Part shown: positions 9,585 through 18,152 of the stretch, one piece after another | Numbering within the stretch: the first letter of the stretch is position 1 | Layout of the letters: the number at the start of each line of letters is the position of its first letter | The notes under the pieces: generated by a model | Database searches by the model: none | Seen by the model: the letters and a program-made list of their open reading frames with translations, nothing else | What the model was told of the DNA's origin: nothing | Assembly (NCBI GenBank): GCA_963753575.1 | Contig: CAVWCR010000003.1 | Coordinates: forward strand, 4,464,001-4,528,000 | Reading direction: 5' to 3' | Source: VAZQ01 sp963753575 | Lineage (GTDB): Bacteria; Pseudomonadota; Alphaproteobacteria; Rhizobiales; Xanthobacteraceae | DNA: 64,000 nt | Translations under genes and position numbers: made by a program

Positions 9585-10637
9585 TTGCGCACCACGGGCT
9601 CCGACAAGGGATCGCTTCTGCGCACCGACGCGGTCGGGGAAAACACTGCGACGCATGTCGCGCTCACCTTCGACGACAACCGGCTCGCCTCGCTCTTGTT
9701 CGGCCAATACGGACAGAACCTGGCGCTGATCGAGCGCCGGCTCGGCGTCGTCGCCGAGCAGCGCGGCAATCATGTCGACATCGAAGGATCGCGCGATGCC
9801 TGCGAGCAGGCGCGCCGCGTGCTCGACGGCCTCTACGCGCGGCTCAAGCGCGGCGACGAGCTCGTGTCCGGCGATGTCGAAGGCGCGATCCGACTGGCGA
9901 TCGCGCAGGGCTCGCTGTTCGACTACGACCCGGCGTCGGCGCGCCCGAACTTTGAAGAGATCAACCTGCGCAAGCGGCCGGTGCGCGCGCGTACCGCCGC
10001 GCAGGACGCCTACATCCGCGCGCTGCGGCGCCATCATCTGGTGTTCGGCACGGGCCCGGCCGGCACCGGCAAGACCTGGCTCGCGGTGGCCCACGCGGTG
10101 CAGCTGTTCGAGCGCAAGGAGGTCGATCGCATCGTGCTCACGCGGCCTGCCGTCGAGGCGGGCGAGCGGCTGGGCTTCCTGCCGGGCGACATGCGCGAGA
10201 AGGTCGATCCTTATCTGCGGCCGATCTACGACGCGCTCTATGACCTGATGGACGCCCGCATCGTCGAGCGCGCCATGCAGACCGGTGAGTTCGAGGTTGC
10301 GCCACTCGCCTTCATGCGCGGTCGCACGCTGTCCAATGCGGTCGTGATCCTGGATGAGGCGCAGAACACCACCACGATGCAAATGAAGATGTTTCTCACC
10401 CGTCTCGGCGAGAACAGCCGCATGATCGTCACCGGCGATCCGAGCCAGGTCGACCTGCCGCAAGGCCAGACGTCCGGGCTGACCGAGGCGACCCGCCTGC
10501 TCGACGGCGTCGAGGGCATCGGTCACGTCGTGTTCACAGCCGAAGACGTCATCCGCCACGAGCTGGTGGCGCGGATCGTTCAGGCCTATGACCAGGCCGC
10601 GCTCAAATCCATAAGGTCTCGCGAGGGGACGGAATGA
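9585..10637 (+). CDS. ybeZ: PhoH-like ATPase (YbeZ)
   Basis: Cytoplasmic PhoH/YbeZ P-loop ATPase, functionally linked to the rRNA-processing enzyme YbeY. Walker A GPAGTGKT lies at residues 157-164, a Walker B-like VVILDEAQNTT follows, and GDPSQVDLP is typical of PhoH. The start is taken as TTG 9585, preceded by GGGAGG within the 3' end of miaB; its rarity leaves the N-terminus somewhat uncertain. At 350 residues the length is normal. The stop overlaps the ybeY ATG by 4 nt. Confidence 0.92.
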   Translation: MRTTGSDKGSLLRTDAVGENTATHVALTFDDNRLASLLFGQYGQNLALIERRLGVVAEQRGNHVDIEGSRDACEQARRVLDGLYARLKRGDELVSGDVEGAIRLAIAQGSLFDYDPASARPNFEEINLRKRPVRARTAAQDAYIRALRRHHLVFGTGPAGTGKTWLAVAHAVQLFERKEVDRIVLTRPAVEAGERLGFLPGDMREKVDPYLRPIYDALYDLMDARIVERAMQTGEFEVAPLAFMRGRTLSNAVVILDEAQNTTTMQMKMFLTRLGENSRMIVTGDPSQVDLPQGQTSGLTEATRLLDGVEGIGHVVFTAEDVIRHELVARIVQAYDQAALKSIRSREGTE

Positions 10638-11128
10638 GCCGCCCGCGCGGCGCCCGACCGGTACCCGCCATCGACATCCTGGTCGAATCCTCGTTCTGGA
10701 GGCGCAGGCGCGGCGTACGGCCCCTGCTGCGCCGGACGATCACGGAGGCCGCCGCCGCGCTGTCAACAAGCGGGGTCGAGCTTGCTATTGTGCTCACCAA
10801 TGATTCGGCCATTCGCAAGCTCAACCGGACGTGGCGGGGCAAGGACGAGCCGACCAACGTACTTGCCTTTCCGGCCCAGAAAGCGAGCCCCCATTGCCTC
10901 ATCGGCGACATCGTCATCGCTTATGAAACGCTGGCGCGCGAGGCCAAGGCGGAGCGCAAGCCGTTCTCCCATCACCTCGCCCACCTGGCGGTGCATGGAT
11001 TCCTGCATCTGTGCGGGCATGACCACGAGACGAACGATGAGGCTGCCGCCATGGAGCGGCTGGAAGTCGCCGTTCTGGCCCGGCTTGGCGTGCCCGACCC
11101 CTACATTGCGCATAGCCGCCGCGGCTGA
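10634..11128 (+). CDS. ybeY: Endoribonuclease YbeY (16S rRNA maturation)
   Basis: Single-strand-specific metal-dependent endoribonuclease needed for 16S rRNA 3' maturation and ribosome quality control. The zinc motif HGFLHLCGHDH spans residues 121-131 (ligands H121, H125, H131), preceded by the family segment DEPTNVLAFP. The protein has 164 residues, a normal length. The ATGA overlap with the upstream phoH-like gene indicates translational coupling, and corC follows after 6 nt. Assignment is firm. Confidence 0.95.
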   Translation: MSRPRGARPVPAIDILVESSFWRRRRGVRPLLRRTITEAAAALSTSGVELAIVLTNDSAIRKLNRTWRGKDEPTNVLAFPAQKASPHCLIGDIVIAYETLAREAKAERKPFSHHLAHLAVHGFLHLCGHDHETNDEAAAMERLEVAVLARLGVPDPYIAHSRRG

Positions 11129-11134
11129 CATCTA

Positions 11135-12283
11135 ATGGCCATGCCCAACTCCGATCACGCACCCCCCACGGATTCGGCCGCCCCGACAGAGGAGCCCCGC
11201 AACCTGCCGATCGCGGTGCCACGCCCGAGCCTGGTGGCGCGCGAGGGGGGCGACAGCTGGCTCGCGCGGGCGTTGCGGGCGCTGTTCGGCTGGAAGCCCG
11301 GATCGATCCGCGCCGACCTGCGGACGGTGTTGGAAGCGGGCGCGGGCGAGTCCGGCTTCTCGCCCAAAGAAAGCGCCATGCTGAGCAACATCCTCGGCCT
11401 GCGCGAGCGGCGGGTGGCGGATGTGATGATCCCGCGCGCCGACATTATCGCGGTGCAGAAGGACATCGCGCTCGGCGACCTGTTGAAGGTGTTCGCGACG
11501 CAGGCGCACTCGCGGCTGGTGGTCTATGACGACAAGCTCGACGACGCCATCGGGATGGTGCACATCCGCGATCTGATCGCGCTGATGACCGCGCGCGCGG
11601 AGGCCGCCGCACAGACCGATGGCAAGCGCAAACAGCAGCAGGAATCGGCCGGCCTCGACCTCAAGGCGATCGACCTTTCGATGTCGCTTTCCGCCGCCAA
11701 TCTCGTACGCGAGCTGCTGTTCGCGCCGCCATCGATGCCGGTCCTCGACCTGCTCGCCAAGATGCAGGCGACCCGCATCCATCTCGCGCTCGTGGTCGAT
11801 GAATACGGCGGCAGCGATGGCGTCGTCTCCATGGAGGACATTGTCGAGCAGATCGTCGGGGAGATCGGCGACGAGCACGATGAAGACCTGGCGCCCGGCG
11901 TGGTTCGCCAGGCTGACGGCTCCTACCTCGCCAACGCGCGCGCCAGCCTTGAAGACGTGACCGCGATCGTGGGACCGGAGTTCGACGTGGGCGAAATCGC
12001 CCAAGAGGTCGATACGCTCGGCGGCTACATCGCGACCCGCATCGGACGTGTGCCGGTGCGCGGCGAGGTCGTGCCCGGTCCAGGGCGCTACGAGATCGAG
12101 GTGCTCGATGCCGACCCTCGCCGCGTGAAGCGGCTCAAGATCTACCTCGGCCTCGATCGCCCAAACGGGAGCGAGGCCGCGCGCCCCGTCGGTGCTGCAT
12201 CGTCCGAGCTGCCGGTCACGCGCGACCAGTCAGTCAAGCTGTCGCCGGACACTCCTCCCTCCAAGGCTTCCCATCAGCCGTGA
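11135..12283 (+). CDS. corC: CorC/HlyC-type CBS-domain protein
   Basis: CBS-pair protein of the CorC/HlyC family, associated with magnesium/cobalt homeostasis and the cell envelope. Seen: VADVMIPRADIIAVQKDI at the first CBS motif, a second CBS ending VDEYGGSDGVVSMEDIVEQ, and a C-terminal transporter-associated (CorC_HlyC) domain with VDTLGGYIATRIGRVPVRGE. No membrane segment is visible, so this is the cytosolic CorC form, here 382 residues with a Ser/Pro-rich tail. It overlaps lnt by 4 nt (GTGA). This order is conserved from gamma- to alphaproteobacteria. Confidence 0.88.
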   Translation: MAMPNSDHAPPTDSAAPTEEPRNLPIAVPRPSLVAREGGDSWLARALRALFGWKPGSIRADLRTVLEAGAGESGFSPKESAMLSNILGLRERRVADVMIPRADIIAVQKDIALGDLLKVFATQAHSRLVVYDDKLDDAIGMVHIRDLIALMTARAEAAAQTDGKRKQQQESAGLDLKAIDLSMSLSAANLVRELLFAPPSMPVLDLLAKMQATRIHLALVVDEYGGSDGVVSMEDIVEQIVGEIGDEHDEDLAPGVVRQADGSYLANARASLEDVTAIVGPEFDVGEIAQEVDTLGGYIATRIGRVPVRGEVVPGPGRYEIEVLDADPRRVKRLKIYLGLDRPNGSEAARPVGAASSELPVTRDQSVKLSPDTPPSKASHQP

Positions 12284-13875
12284 CCCTCGCCCACTTCGCC
12301 CATTCGATCATGCTCACATGGGGATGGCGGCGCATCCTGATCGCGTTCGCGGCGGGCGCCATCACCACGCTGGCGCTGCCTCCGTTCTTCGCATGGCCGG
12401 TGCCGTTCCTGACCTTTCCGGTGCTGGTTTGGCTCCTCGATGGCGCCGCCGGCGGCGCCCGAAGCGCGATGCGGTCTGCCGCGGTCGTCGGCTGGTGGTT
12501 CGGCTTCGGCTATTTCCTCGCCGGCCTCTACTGGATCGGCCACGCCTTCCTGGTCGATGCCAGGACCTTCGGATGGCTGATGCCGTTCGCGGTCGTGCTG
12601 ATGCCGGCGGGGCTGGCGCTGTTTACGGCGCTTGGCCTGGCACTGGCGCGGCTGCTTTGGAGCAAGGGCGCGGCGCGCGTGCTGGCGCTCGCGGTTGCGC
12701 TCACGGTCGCGGAATGGCTGCGCGGCAATGTGCTGACCGGCTTTCCCTGGAACGCTTTCGGCTATGCGCTCGCCACACCTTTGCCGCTGGCGCAGACCGG
12801 CGCGCTGATCGGCCTCTGGGGTCTGACGTTTATCGCGATCGCGGTCTACGCTTCTCCCGCCGTACTTGCGGACGATCCGGTTGAGAACAGGCGACGCTGG
12901 CTCGCGCCAGCGCTGAGTGTGCTCGTGCTCGCGGCGATGGCCGGCTACGGCGGCGTACACCTGTGGCAGGTGCCCACGACCTTCGTCGACGATGTGCGGC
13001 TGCGCATCATGCAGCCCAACCTGCAAGAGGACCAAAAGTTCAAATATTCCCAGAAGCAAGCGGTGATGAGCCGCTACATCACGCTGTCGGGGCGCCGCAG
13101 CGGTCCGGAGGCGACCGGCCTCGACCATGTCACGCACTTGATCTGGCCGGAATCGGCATTCCCGTTCTTCCTCACGCGCGAAGCCGACGCGCTGGCGCAG
13201 ATCGCGGCTTTGCTGCCGGAAGGCACCGTGCTGATCACTGGCGCGGTACGCGCGCCCGAGAATGCACCGAACGTGGCGATCAAGCGTGCCTACAATTCGA
13301 TCTATGTCATCGACCACGACGGCTCGGTGCTGTCAGTTTATGACAAGGTGCACCTCGTTCCGTTCGGCGAGTATCTGCCGTTCCAGGATTTCCTGGAGCG
13401 GCTCGGGTTCGTGCAACTCACCAAGGTGGCGGGCGGATTCATCCCGGGCGATCGGCGCCGGATTCTCAGCATTCCACGCGCGCCCAACGTGGTGCCTCTC
13501 GTATGCTATGAGATCATTTTTCCGGGCGCGATCGTTCCTGCGGGCGATCGCGCCGGTTGGATGATCAATCTCACAAACGATGGCTGGTTCGGGATAAGCC
13601 CGGGGCCCTATCAGCATCTCCAGCAGGCGCGCATGCGCGCTATCGAAGAAGGCCTGCCGGTGGTGCGCGCCGCCAACACCGGCATATCCGCGGTGATCGA
13701 CCCGCTCGGCCGCATCGTCCGCTCGCTGCCACTTGGCAGCGAAGGGGTGCTTGATGCGTCGCTTCCACAACCTGTTGCCACAACTTTCTATGCGCATTTC
13801 GGCAACCTGCCGGCGGTGTTGCTGGTTGCAATTGCATTCGTCGTCGTGCTGCGCCGACGTGCGATCGACCGCTAA
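12280..13875 (+). CDS. lnt: Apolipoprotein N-acyltransferase
   Basis: Inner-membrane enzyme that adds the third acyl chain to the N-terminal cysteine of lipoproteins. An N-terminal multi-helix membrane part is followed by a periplasmic carbon-nitrogen-hydrolase domain with the Glu-Lys-Cys triad in recognisable contexts: WPESAFPFF (Glu), YDKVHLVPFGEYLPF (Lys), PLVCYEIIFP (Cys). The start is GTG 12280, overlapping the corC stop (GTGA). At 531 residues the length is usual. A short AT-rich gap follows before the HTH regulator gene. Confidence 0.94.
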   Translation: MTLAHFAHSIMLTWGWRRILIAFAAGAITTLALPPFFAWPVPFLTFPVLVWLLDGAAGGARSAMRSAAVVGWWFGFGYFLAGLYWIGHAFLVDARTFGWLMPFAVVLMPAGLALFTALGLALARLLWSKGAARVLALAVALTVAEWLRGNVLTGFPWNAFGYALATPLPLAQTGALIGLWGLTFIAIAVYASPAVLADDPVENRRRWLAPALSVLVLAAMAGYGGVHLWQVPTTFVDDVRLRIMQPNLQEDQKFKYSQKQAVMSRYITLSGRRSGPEATGLDHVTHLIWPESAFPFFLTREADALAQIAALLPEGTVLITGAVRAPENAPNVAIKRAYNSIYVIDHDGSVLSVYDKVHLVPFGEYLPFQDFLERLGFVQLTKVAGGFIPGDRRRILSIPRAPNVVPLVCYEIIFPGAIVPAGDRAGWMINLTNDGWFGISPGPYQHLQQARMRAIEEGLPVVRAANTGISAVIDPLGRIVRSLPLGSEGVLDASLPQPVATTFYAHFGNLPAVLLVAIAFVVVLRRRAIDR

Positions 13876-14062
13876 TGTGAGCGGCGAATAGGCAACGCCT
13901 ATATATCCTAAAAGTACGTATATTAGACTAGATACTATCTATGCTTGTATTGAATAACACGACTTTTTCGCGTTAATGGCCCATCTACCATACAAATAAG
14001 GTTTGCGTTCCGTATCACAAAGTTCAACATTACGCGGAACCGCAGACGCATAGGAGATCGTT
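13876..14062 (+). promoter_or_regulatory. AT-rich intergenic region upstream of the XRE regulator gene
   Basis: A 187-nt gap that stands out from its GC-rich surroundings by its A/T content (for example TATATATCCTAAAAG near 13910 and TTGAATAACACGAC near 13949). It ends with a good ribosome site (TAGGAGATCG) before the ATG at 14063. It very likely holds the promoter of the regulator gene, but I could not place -35/-10 elements with confidence. Confidence 0.45.
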
Positions 14063-14473
14063 ATGGCAAAGAAGGCTCCCAACCCTATCGACAAGCATGT
14101 GGGGAGCCGGGTTCGAATGCGGCGGATGATGCTCTCAATGAGCCAAGAAAAGCTGGGAGACGCGCTCGGGCTGACCTTCCAACAGGTTCAGAAGTACGAG
14201 AAGGGCACGAACCGGATCGGCGCCAGCCGGTTGCAGCAGATTTCGCAAATCCTGCAAGTTCCGGTTGCCTTCTTTTTCGAAGGCGCTCCCTCGCTCAACC
14301 CACAACTAGACGGCATGAAAGATGCGCCCTCTCCTGCCTACGTCTCCGACTTTCTGGCGACCTCCGAGGGTCTCGCCCTGACCAAGGCCTTCACGCGCAT
14401 CAAGGAGCCGAAGCTGCGCCGCCGGATTGTCGACCTGGTCGAAGAAATTGCCGAAGAGGGCGACTGCCCCTGA
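14063..14473 (+). CDS. XRE/HTH_3-family transcriptional regulator
   Basis: Small DNA-binding protein (136 residues) with a helix-turn-helix at about residues 14-70: MSQEKLGDALGLTFQQVQKYEKGTN is a textbook HTH_3 pattern, split here only by its length. The C-terminal half (DFLATSEGLALTKAFTRI, then a Glu-rich end) is typical of the conserved alphaproteobacterial regulator next to metK. It lies between lnt and metK and has its own AT-rich upstream region. Target genes cannot be read from the sequence; neighbouring metK or self-regulation are possibilities. Confidence 0.85.
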   Translation: MAKKAPNPIDKHVGSRVRMRRMMLSMSQEKLGDALGLTFQQVQKYEKGTNRIGASRLQQISQILQVPVAFFFEGAPSLNPQLDGMKDAPSPAYVSDFLATSEGLALTKAFTRIKEPKLRRRIVDLVEEIAEEGDCP

Positions 14474-14666
14474 CACATTGCGGGGTTGCCTGCCGATCCG
14501 CGGCGCTTTCGACGGCGTGGGGTCTATTCGCGAATCGACTCTGTACTCTGCCCACACGGACTACACCCAAGCGGATCAATCCCTGCCCACATCTTGACCG
14601 CGCGGGGGTACACTGCAAGAAACACGCCCGACCGGCCGCCAGGGTCCAGCAGGGGAGTGTCCCAAG

Positions 14667-15941
14667 GTGTCACGCGCCAACTATCTCTTCACCAGCGAAT
14701 CCGTATCCGAGGGCCATCCCGACAAGGTCTGCGATCAGATCTCGGACGCGATCCTCGATGCTTTCATCGCCAATGACGTCAAGCTTGGCATTGCCGACGA
14801 GAGCAAGGTGAACACGCGGCTGGGCTGCGAAACGCTTTGCACCACCAACAAGATTGTCATCGCGGGCGAGGGGCGCGGCCAGGCGCCGCTGTTCCATAAG
14901 TACGGCGACAAGGCCCACATCAACCGCGACATGATTGTGCAGATCGCTCGCGACGTGGTCAAAGACATCGGCTACGACCAGGAAGGCTTCTCTCATTACG
15001 GCGCCGACGTCGAAGTCCTGCTGCACGGCCAGTCACCCGACATCGCCATGGGCGTTGACGCGAAGAAGAAGAAGAACGGCGAGGAGGAAGGCGCCGGCGA
15101 CCAGGGCATGATGTTCGGCTTCGCCTGCACCGAGAGCGAGGTCTACGAGAAGAACTCGTTCATGCCGGCGCCCATCTATTTCGCGCACAAGATTCTCAAA
15201 GTGCTGGCCGACAAGCGCCGCAGCGGCCAGATCTTCGACCTGCAGCCCGACGCCAAGAGCCAAGTCACCGTCAAATACGTCGACGGCAAGCCGATCGGCT
15301 GCACCAAGGTCGTGGTGTCTACTCAGCACAACGAGGCGACCCGCAACGGCAAGAAGTACACGCCCGGCATGGTCAGGGAACTCATCGCCGACGCCGTCAA
15401 ATCGGCGCTGCCGGAGGGTTGGATGCCGAAGAAGTCGTCCGACTTCCTGGTCAATCCGACGGGCAACTTTGTGGTCGGCGGCCCCGACGGCGACTGCGGA
15501 CTGACCGGCCGCAAGATCATCGTCGACACCTACGGCGGCTATGCACCGCATGGCGGCGGCGCCTTCTCGGGCAAGGATCCCACCAAGGTCGACCGCTCGG
15601 CCGCCTATGCGGCACGCTATCTTGCCAAGAATGTCGTCGCGGCCGGATTGGCCGAGCGCTGCACGATCCAGATCGCCTATGCGATCGGTGTCGCCGATCC
15701 GATGTCGCTTCTGGTCGACACTCACGGCACCGGCGCGGTCGACGAGGCCAAGCTGCACAAGGTGCTGCTCGAGACCTTCCCGCTGCGGCCGACCAGCATT
15801 CGCCGCAGCCTCAAGCTCAACCGGCCGATCTATCGCCGCACCGCGGCCTACGGCCATTTCGGCCGCGCCCCGGACAAGGACGGCGGCTTCTCCTGGGAGA
15901 GGACCGACCTCGCCGATGCGCTCAAGCGCGCGCTGCGATGA
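14667..15941 (+). CDS. metK: S-adenosylmethionine synthetase
   Basis: Makes SAM from methionine and ATP. The N-terminus has the family segment TSESVSEGHPDKVCDQ, and GGGAFSGKDPTKVDRSAAY marks the active-site/phosphate loop. At 424 residues it is longer than the E. coli enzyme, with a lysine/glutamate-rich insertion (KKKKNGEEEGAG) of the kind seen in alphaproteobacteria. GTG 14667 is used, with AGGGGAG upstream. trmB overlaps the 3' end. Products of metK feed the methyltransferases in this window (trmB, ubiE, miaB). I looked for a SAM riboswitch in 14474-14666 and recognised none. Confidence 0.95.
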   Translation: MSRANYLFTSESVSEGHPDKVCDQISDAILDAFIANDVKLGIADESKVNTRLGCETLCTTNKIVIAGEGRGQAPLFHKYGDKAHINRDMIVQIARDVVKDIGYDQEGFSHYGADVEVLLHGQSPDIAMGVDAKKKKNGEEEGAGDQGMMFGFACTESEVYEKNSFMPAPIYFAHKILKVLADKRRSGQIFDLQPDAKSQVTVKYVDGKPIGCTKVVVSTQHNEATRNGKKYTPGMVRELIADAVKSALPEGWMPKKSSDFLVNPTGNFVVGGPDGDCGLTGRKIIVDTYGGYAPHGGGAFSGKDPTKVDRSAAYAARYLAKNVVAAGLAERCTIQIAYAIGVADPMSLLVDTHGTGAVDEAKLHKVLLETFPLRPTSIRRSLKLNRPIYRRTAAYGHFGRAPDKDGGFSWERTDLADALKRALR

Positions 15942-16617
15942 TCCTCGCAAACGCGCCTTCTTCGGACGGCGCAAAGGCCATCGGCTGAAGCCGCAGCAGG
16001 CCGCCCTGTTCGATACGCTATTGCCGCGCCTGGCGCTCGACCTCGACACGGGCGCCCCTGCGCTCGCCAGCTTGTTTGATAGCGCTGCGCACGACATCCG
16101 GCTCGAGATCGGCTTCGGCGGCGGCGAACACCTGATCGCGGAAGCCGAACGCCATCCGCAATCCGGCTTCATCGGTATCGAGCCGTTCGAGAACGGCATG
16201 GCCAAGGCCTTGGCCGCGATCGCAGCCCGCGGCCTTGCCAACATCAGGCTGCATTTCGGCGACGCTGTTCACGTGCTCGATTGGCTGCCGCCAGGCTCGA
16301 TCGCGCGCCTCGACCTCATCTATCCGGATCCGTGGCCGAAGCGGCGGCATTGGAAGCGACGTTTCGTCCAGGATGCGACCGTCGGCGCCATCGCGCGCGT
16401 GCTGGCGCCGGACGGCCTGTTTCGCTTCGTCACCGACTGGCCCGACTACGCCGCATGGACACTGCTACATCTGATGCGCTCGCGCGATTTCGAATGGACC
16501 GCCGCACGGGCCGACGACTGGCGCGAGCCCTGGCCGGGATTCACCTCGACGCGTTATGAAGCCAAAGCCAAGAGCGCGGGCCGGATGCCCTGCTACCTCG
16601 TCTTCCGGCGTCGATGA
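15916..16617 (+). CDS. trmB: tRNA (guanine-N7-)-methyltransferase
   Basis: SAM-dependent methyltransferase forming m7G46 in tRNA. Recognisable segments: FFGRRKGH near the N-terminus, the SAM-binding LEIGFGGGEHLI, IGIEPF, and the TrmB hallmark YPDPWPKRRHWKRRF. The frame is open far upstream inside metK in another phase; ATG 15916 (233 residues, 26-nt overlap with metK) gives the most sensible N-terminus, but no strong ribosome site is visible, so the start is uncertain by a few codons. The function call is firm. Confidence 0.9.
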   Translation: MRSSARCDDPRKRAFFGRRKGHRLKPQQAALFDTLLPRLALDLDTGAPALASLFDSAAHDIRLEIGFGGGEHLIAEAERHPQSGFIGIEPFENGMAKALAAIAARGLANIRLHFGDAVHVLDWLPPGSIARLDLIYPDPWPKRRHWKRRFVQDATVGAIARVLAPDGLFRFVTDWPDYAAWTLLHLMRSRDFEWTAARADDWREPWPGFTSTRYEAKAKSAGRMPCYLVFRRR

Positions 16618-16618
16618 T

Positions 16619-16734
16619 TGCCAGAACATGATCCCGACAGTGGGAACCGGCTTTCGGAAAAAGATAAAGAGATCATGCCCAAACAAAAGAGCCAGACCAT
16701 GATCCCGATTCAACTTGATCGGATCATGGTCTAG
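16619..16734. repeat. Rhizobial GATCATG-type intergenic repeat (gamma)
   Basis: The gap between trmB and the convergent DUF2336 gene is filled by a sequence with repeated GATCATG/CATGATC words (around 16628, 16672, 16699, 16722) and AACCGGCTTTCGG, ending in CTAG at 16731-16734. On the minus strand it begins CTAGACCATGATCC and includes CCGAAAGCCGGTTCCCAC. I recognise this as an abundant intergenic repeat type of rhizobial genomes. A shortened relative is at about 30681-30726. The CTAG border supplies the DUF2336 stop codon. Confidence 0.65.
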
Positions 16735-17822
16735 CGGATTTCGGGCGCGGCCGTTGTGCGCGCCTGCCAGAAGCGCATCACCCGCTGCGCCGTCGAGGGC
16801 GACAGCCGCTCGAAGTTGGCAAATGCGTTGTCGAGCGCGGTGCTCGAGGTCTTGATATGGGGGCGCGACTGGATGACGGCGCGCGCCGTCGGCCACCCCC
16901 AACTCGCCGCCTTGCACAAGATAAGAATGGGATCAGGCCGGTCTCCGCCCATCAGCCGATCGACCACGTCGATCGGCACGGCACAAAGCAGCTCGATCGA
17001 TGCGACGGTTTCCTCGTAGCGGCCGGACTTGGCGAACTCCACCAGTTGTGCCTCGTTGAGCTTGCCGTGTTTGCGCAGTTCCGCCACCACGCGCTGTGCG
17101 GCGCGGTAGTCCCGCGGACGAGACCTGCTCTCGACCTCGTCGGAGACCTTCTCAAGCACGCGCTTGATCTCGGCGAGCGTTGCGACATCGGCTGACGCCA
17201 GCAGCCGCTGCCTCACCACATCCGTCGCCTTCATGAGCAGTTGCCGGAAGAGCTTCGGCGGAATGTCGGGCCGCAGCCCAACTCCTTCCGCCAGGACTGC
17301 GTCTTGTTCCGCCTGGCCGACCAGAGCGGCAAAGCTGCCGTCGGATAGCCGCGCCGTGCGATTTTGGGCAACGCTGCGCGCCACCTCGCGATCGCCGCGC
17401 TTTACCAGCACATCGGTCACCGGCTCCGCAATGTCGGTCCGGGTCGAGATGGCCAAGAGATGAGCCTGGCTCTTGGTCTCGGCGACGCCAATGAGATCGG
17501 ATTCCTTCAGTCGCCGCGATTGCCGCAAGACCGGCCCGGCAACCGAGATCTCCTCGTCATTGGCAAGCTTGCGCACGACCTGCACGGGCGCGTTGCTCAT
17601 CGGCGCCAGCCGGGCGGAGAGCTCGGCCCGCGCCTTGGTCTCGATCTCCTCGATCAGGCAGCTCAGCACATTGTCGAAAAGCCCGACGACGTCCTCGCTG
17701 AAGCCGTCTGACCCGTCGATGAACAAGGCGGTAATGCGCTCAAGCATGACGGCGCGCCGCTCGGGCGAGCCGTGCTGAAGGGCGTCCTCCAATTCCGGAA
17801 TGATCGAGGCAGGAAGGGCCAT
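16731..17822 (-). CDS. DUF2336-family protein
   Basis: Soluble, alpha-helical, repeat-like protein of 363 residues with no signal peptide or membrane helix. It matches the DUF2336 type, known mainly from alphaproteobacteria and without an assigned molecular function. ATG 17822 (MALPASIIPELEDALQ) is preferred over an upstream in-frame start that adds ten poorly conserved residues. Helical segments such as ELRKHGKLNEAQLVEFAKSG suggest a HEAT-like solenoid. It is divergent from the rimP-nusA operon. Its TAG stop lies in the CTAG border of the adjacent repeat. Confidence 0.72.
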   Translation of the reverse strand: MALPASIIPELEDALQHGSPERRAVMLERITALFIDGSDGFSEDVVGLFDNVLSCLIEEIETKARAELSARLAPMSNAPVQVVRKLANDEEISVAGPVLRQSRRLKESDLIGVAETKSQAHLLAISTRTDIAEPVTDVLVKRGDREVARSVAQNRTARLSDGSFAALVGQAEQDAVLAEGVGLRPDIPPKLFRQLLMKATDVVRQRLLASADVATLAEIKRVLEKVSDEVESRSRPRDYRAAQRVVAELRKHGKLNEAQLVEFAKSGRYEETVASIELLCAVPIDVVDRLMGGDRPDPILILCKAASWGWPTARAVIQSRPHIKTSSTALDNAFANFERLSPSTAQRVMRFWQARTTAAPEIR

Positions 17823-17944
17823 TCTAAGGAAACTCGTTACGCCGGCGCACAAGGCAAATAGACTGCGTCAATTTGCAGGTTAGAAGGGTATTCTGAACGA
17901 AGGGTTAGCCCCAAATGCAGGGCCCGGGCGGGGCCCGGCGGCCC

Positions 17945-17972
17945 TTGCGCGGCCGGGCAAAATCGCTATATT
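17945..17972 (+). promoter_or_regulatory. Candidate sigma-70 promoter of the rimP-nusA operon
   Basis: TTGCGC at 17945-17950 and TATATT at 17967-17972, separated by 16 nt, resemble -35 and -10 elements. Transcription from here would start near 17979, giving a leader of about 174 nt before rimP. This is read by eye only; no experimental support. Confidence 0.4.
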
Positions 17973-18030
17973 TACGGCATCCGCTTATGGACATCTCATT
18001 ACGGTCGGATGTGATCCGAACGGCTTTTGA

Positions 18031-18062
18031 GAGTGGGTTCCCCCGGGGGCCCGCTCTTTTTT
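18031..18062 (+). terminator. Intrinsic terminator inside the rimP-nusA leader (attenuator candidate)
   Basis: Stem GAGTGGG (18031-18037) with CCCGCTC (18050-18056, one T-G wobble), followed by six T residues. No plus-strand gene lies between trmB (ends 16617) and this site, and DUF2336 is transcribed away. It therefore either ends a short RNA of roughly 84 nt or attenuates the operon that encodes NusA, itself a termination factor. Confidence 0.6.
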
Positions 18063-18152
18063 GTTAGGCGTGTGCCGGCCCGCCTCGAACTGGCCGGAAC
18101 CTGGGGTCTAGGACTGAAACTGAAAGAGAGTTAACCGGCTGCGTACCGGAGC

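Noticed and set aside
14474..14666. Possible SAM riboswitch before metK
   Set aside because: I found no conserved core of the SAM-II, SAM/SAH or other SAM classes that I could recognise; a covariance-model search would decide.
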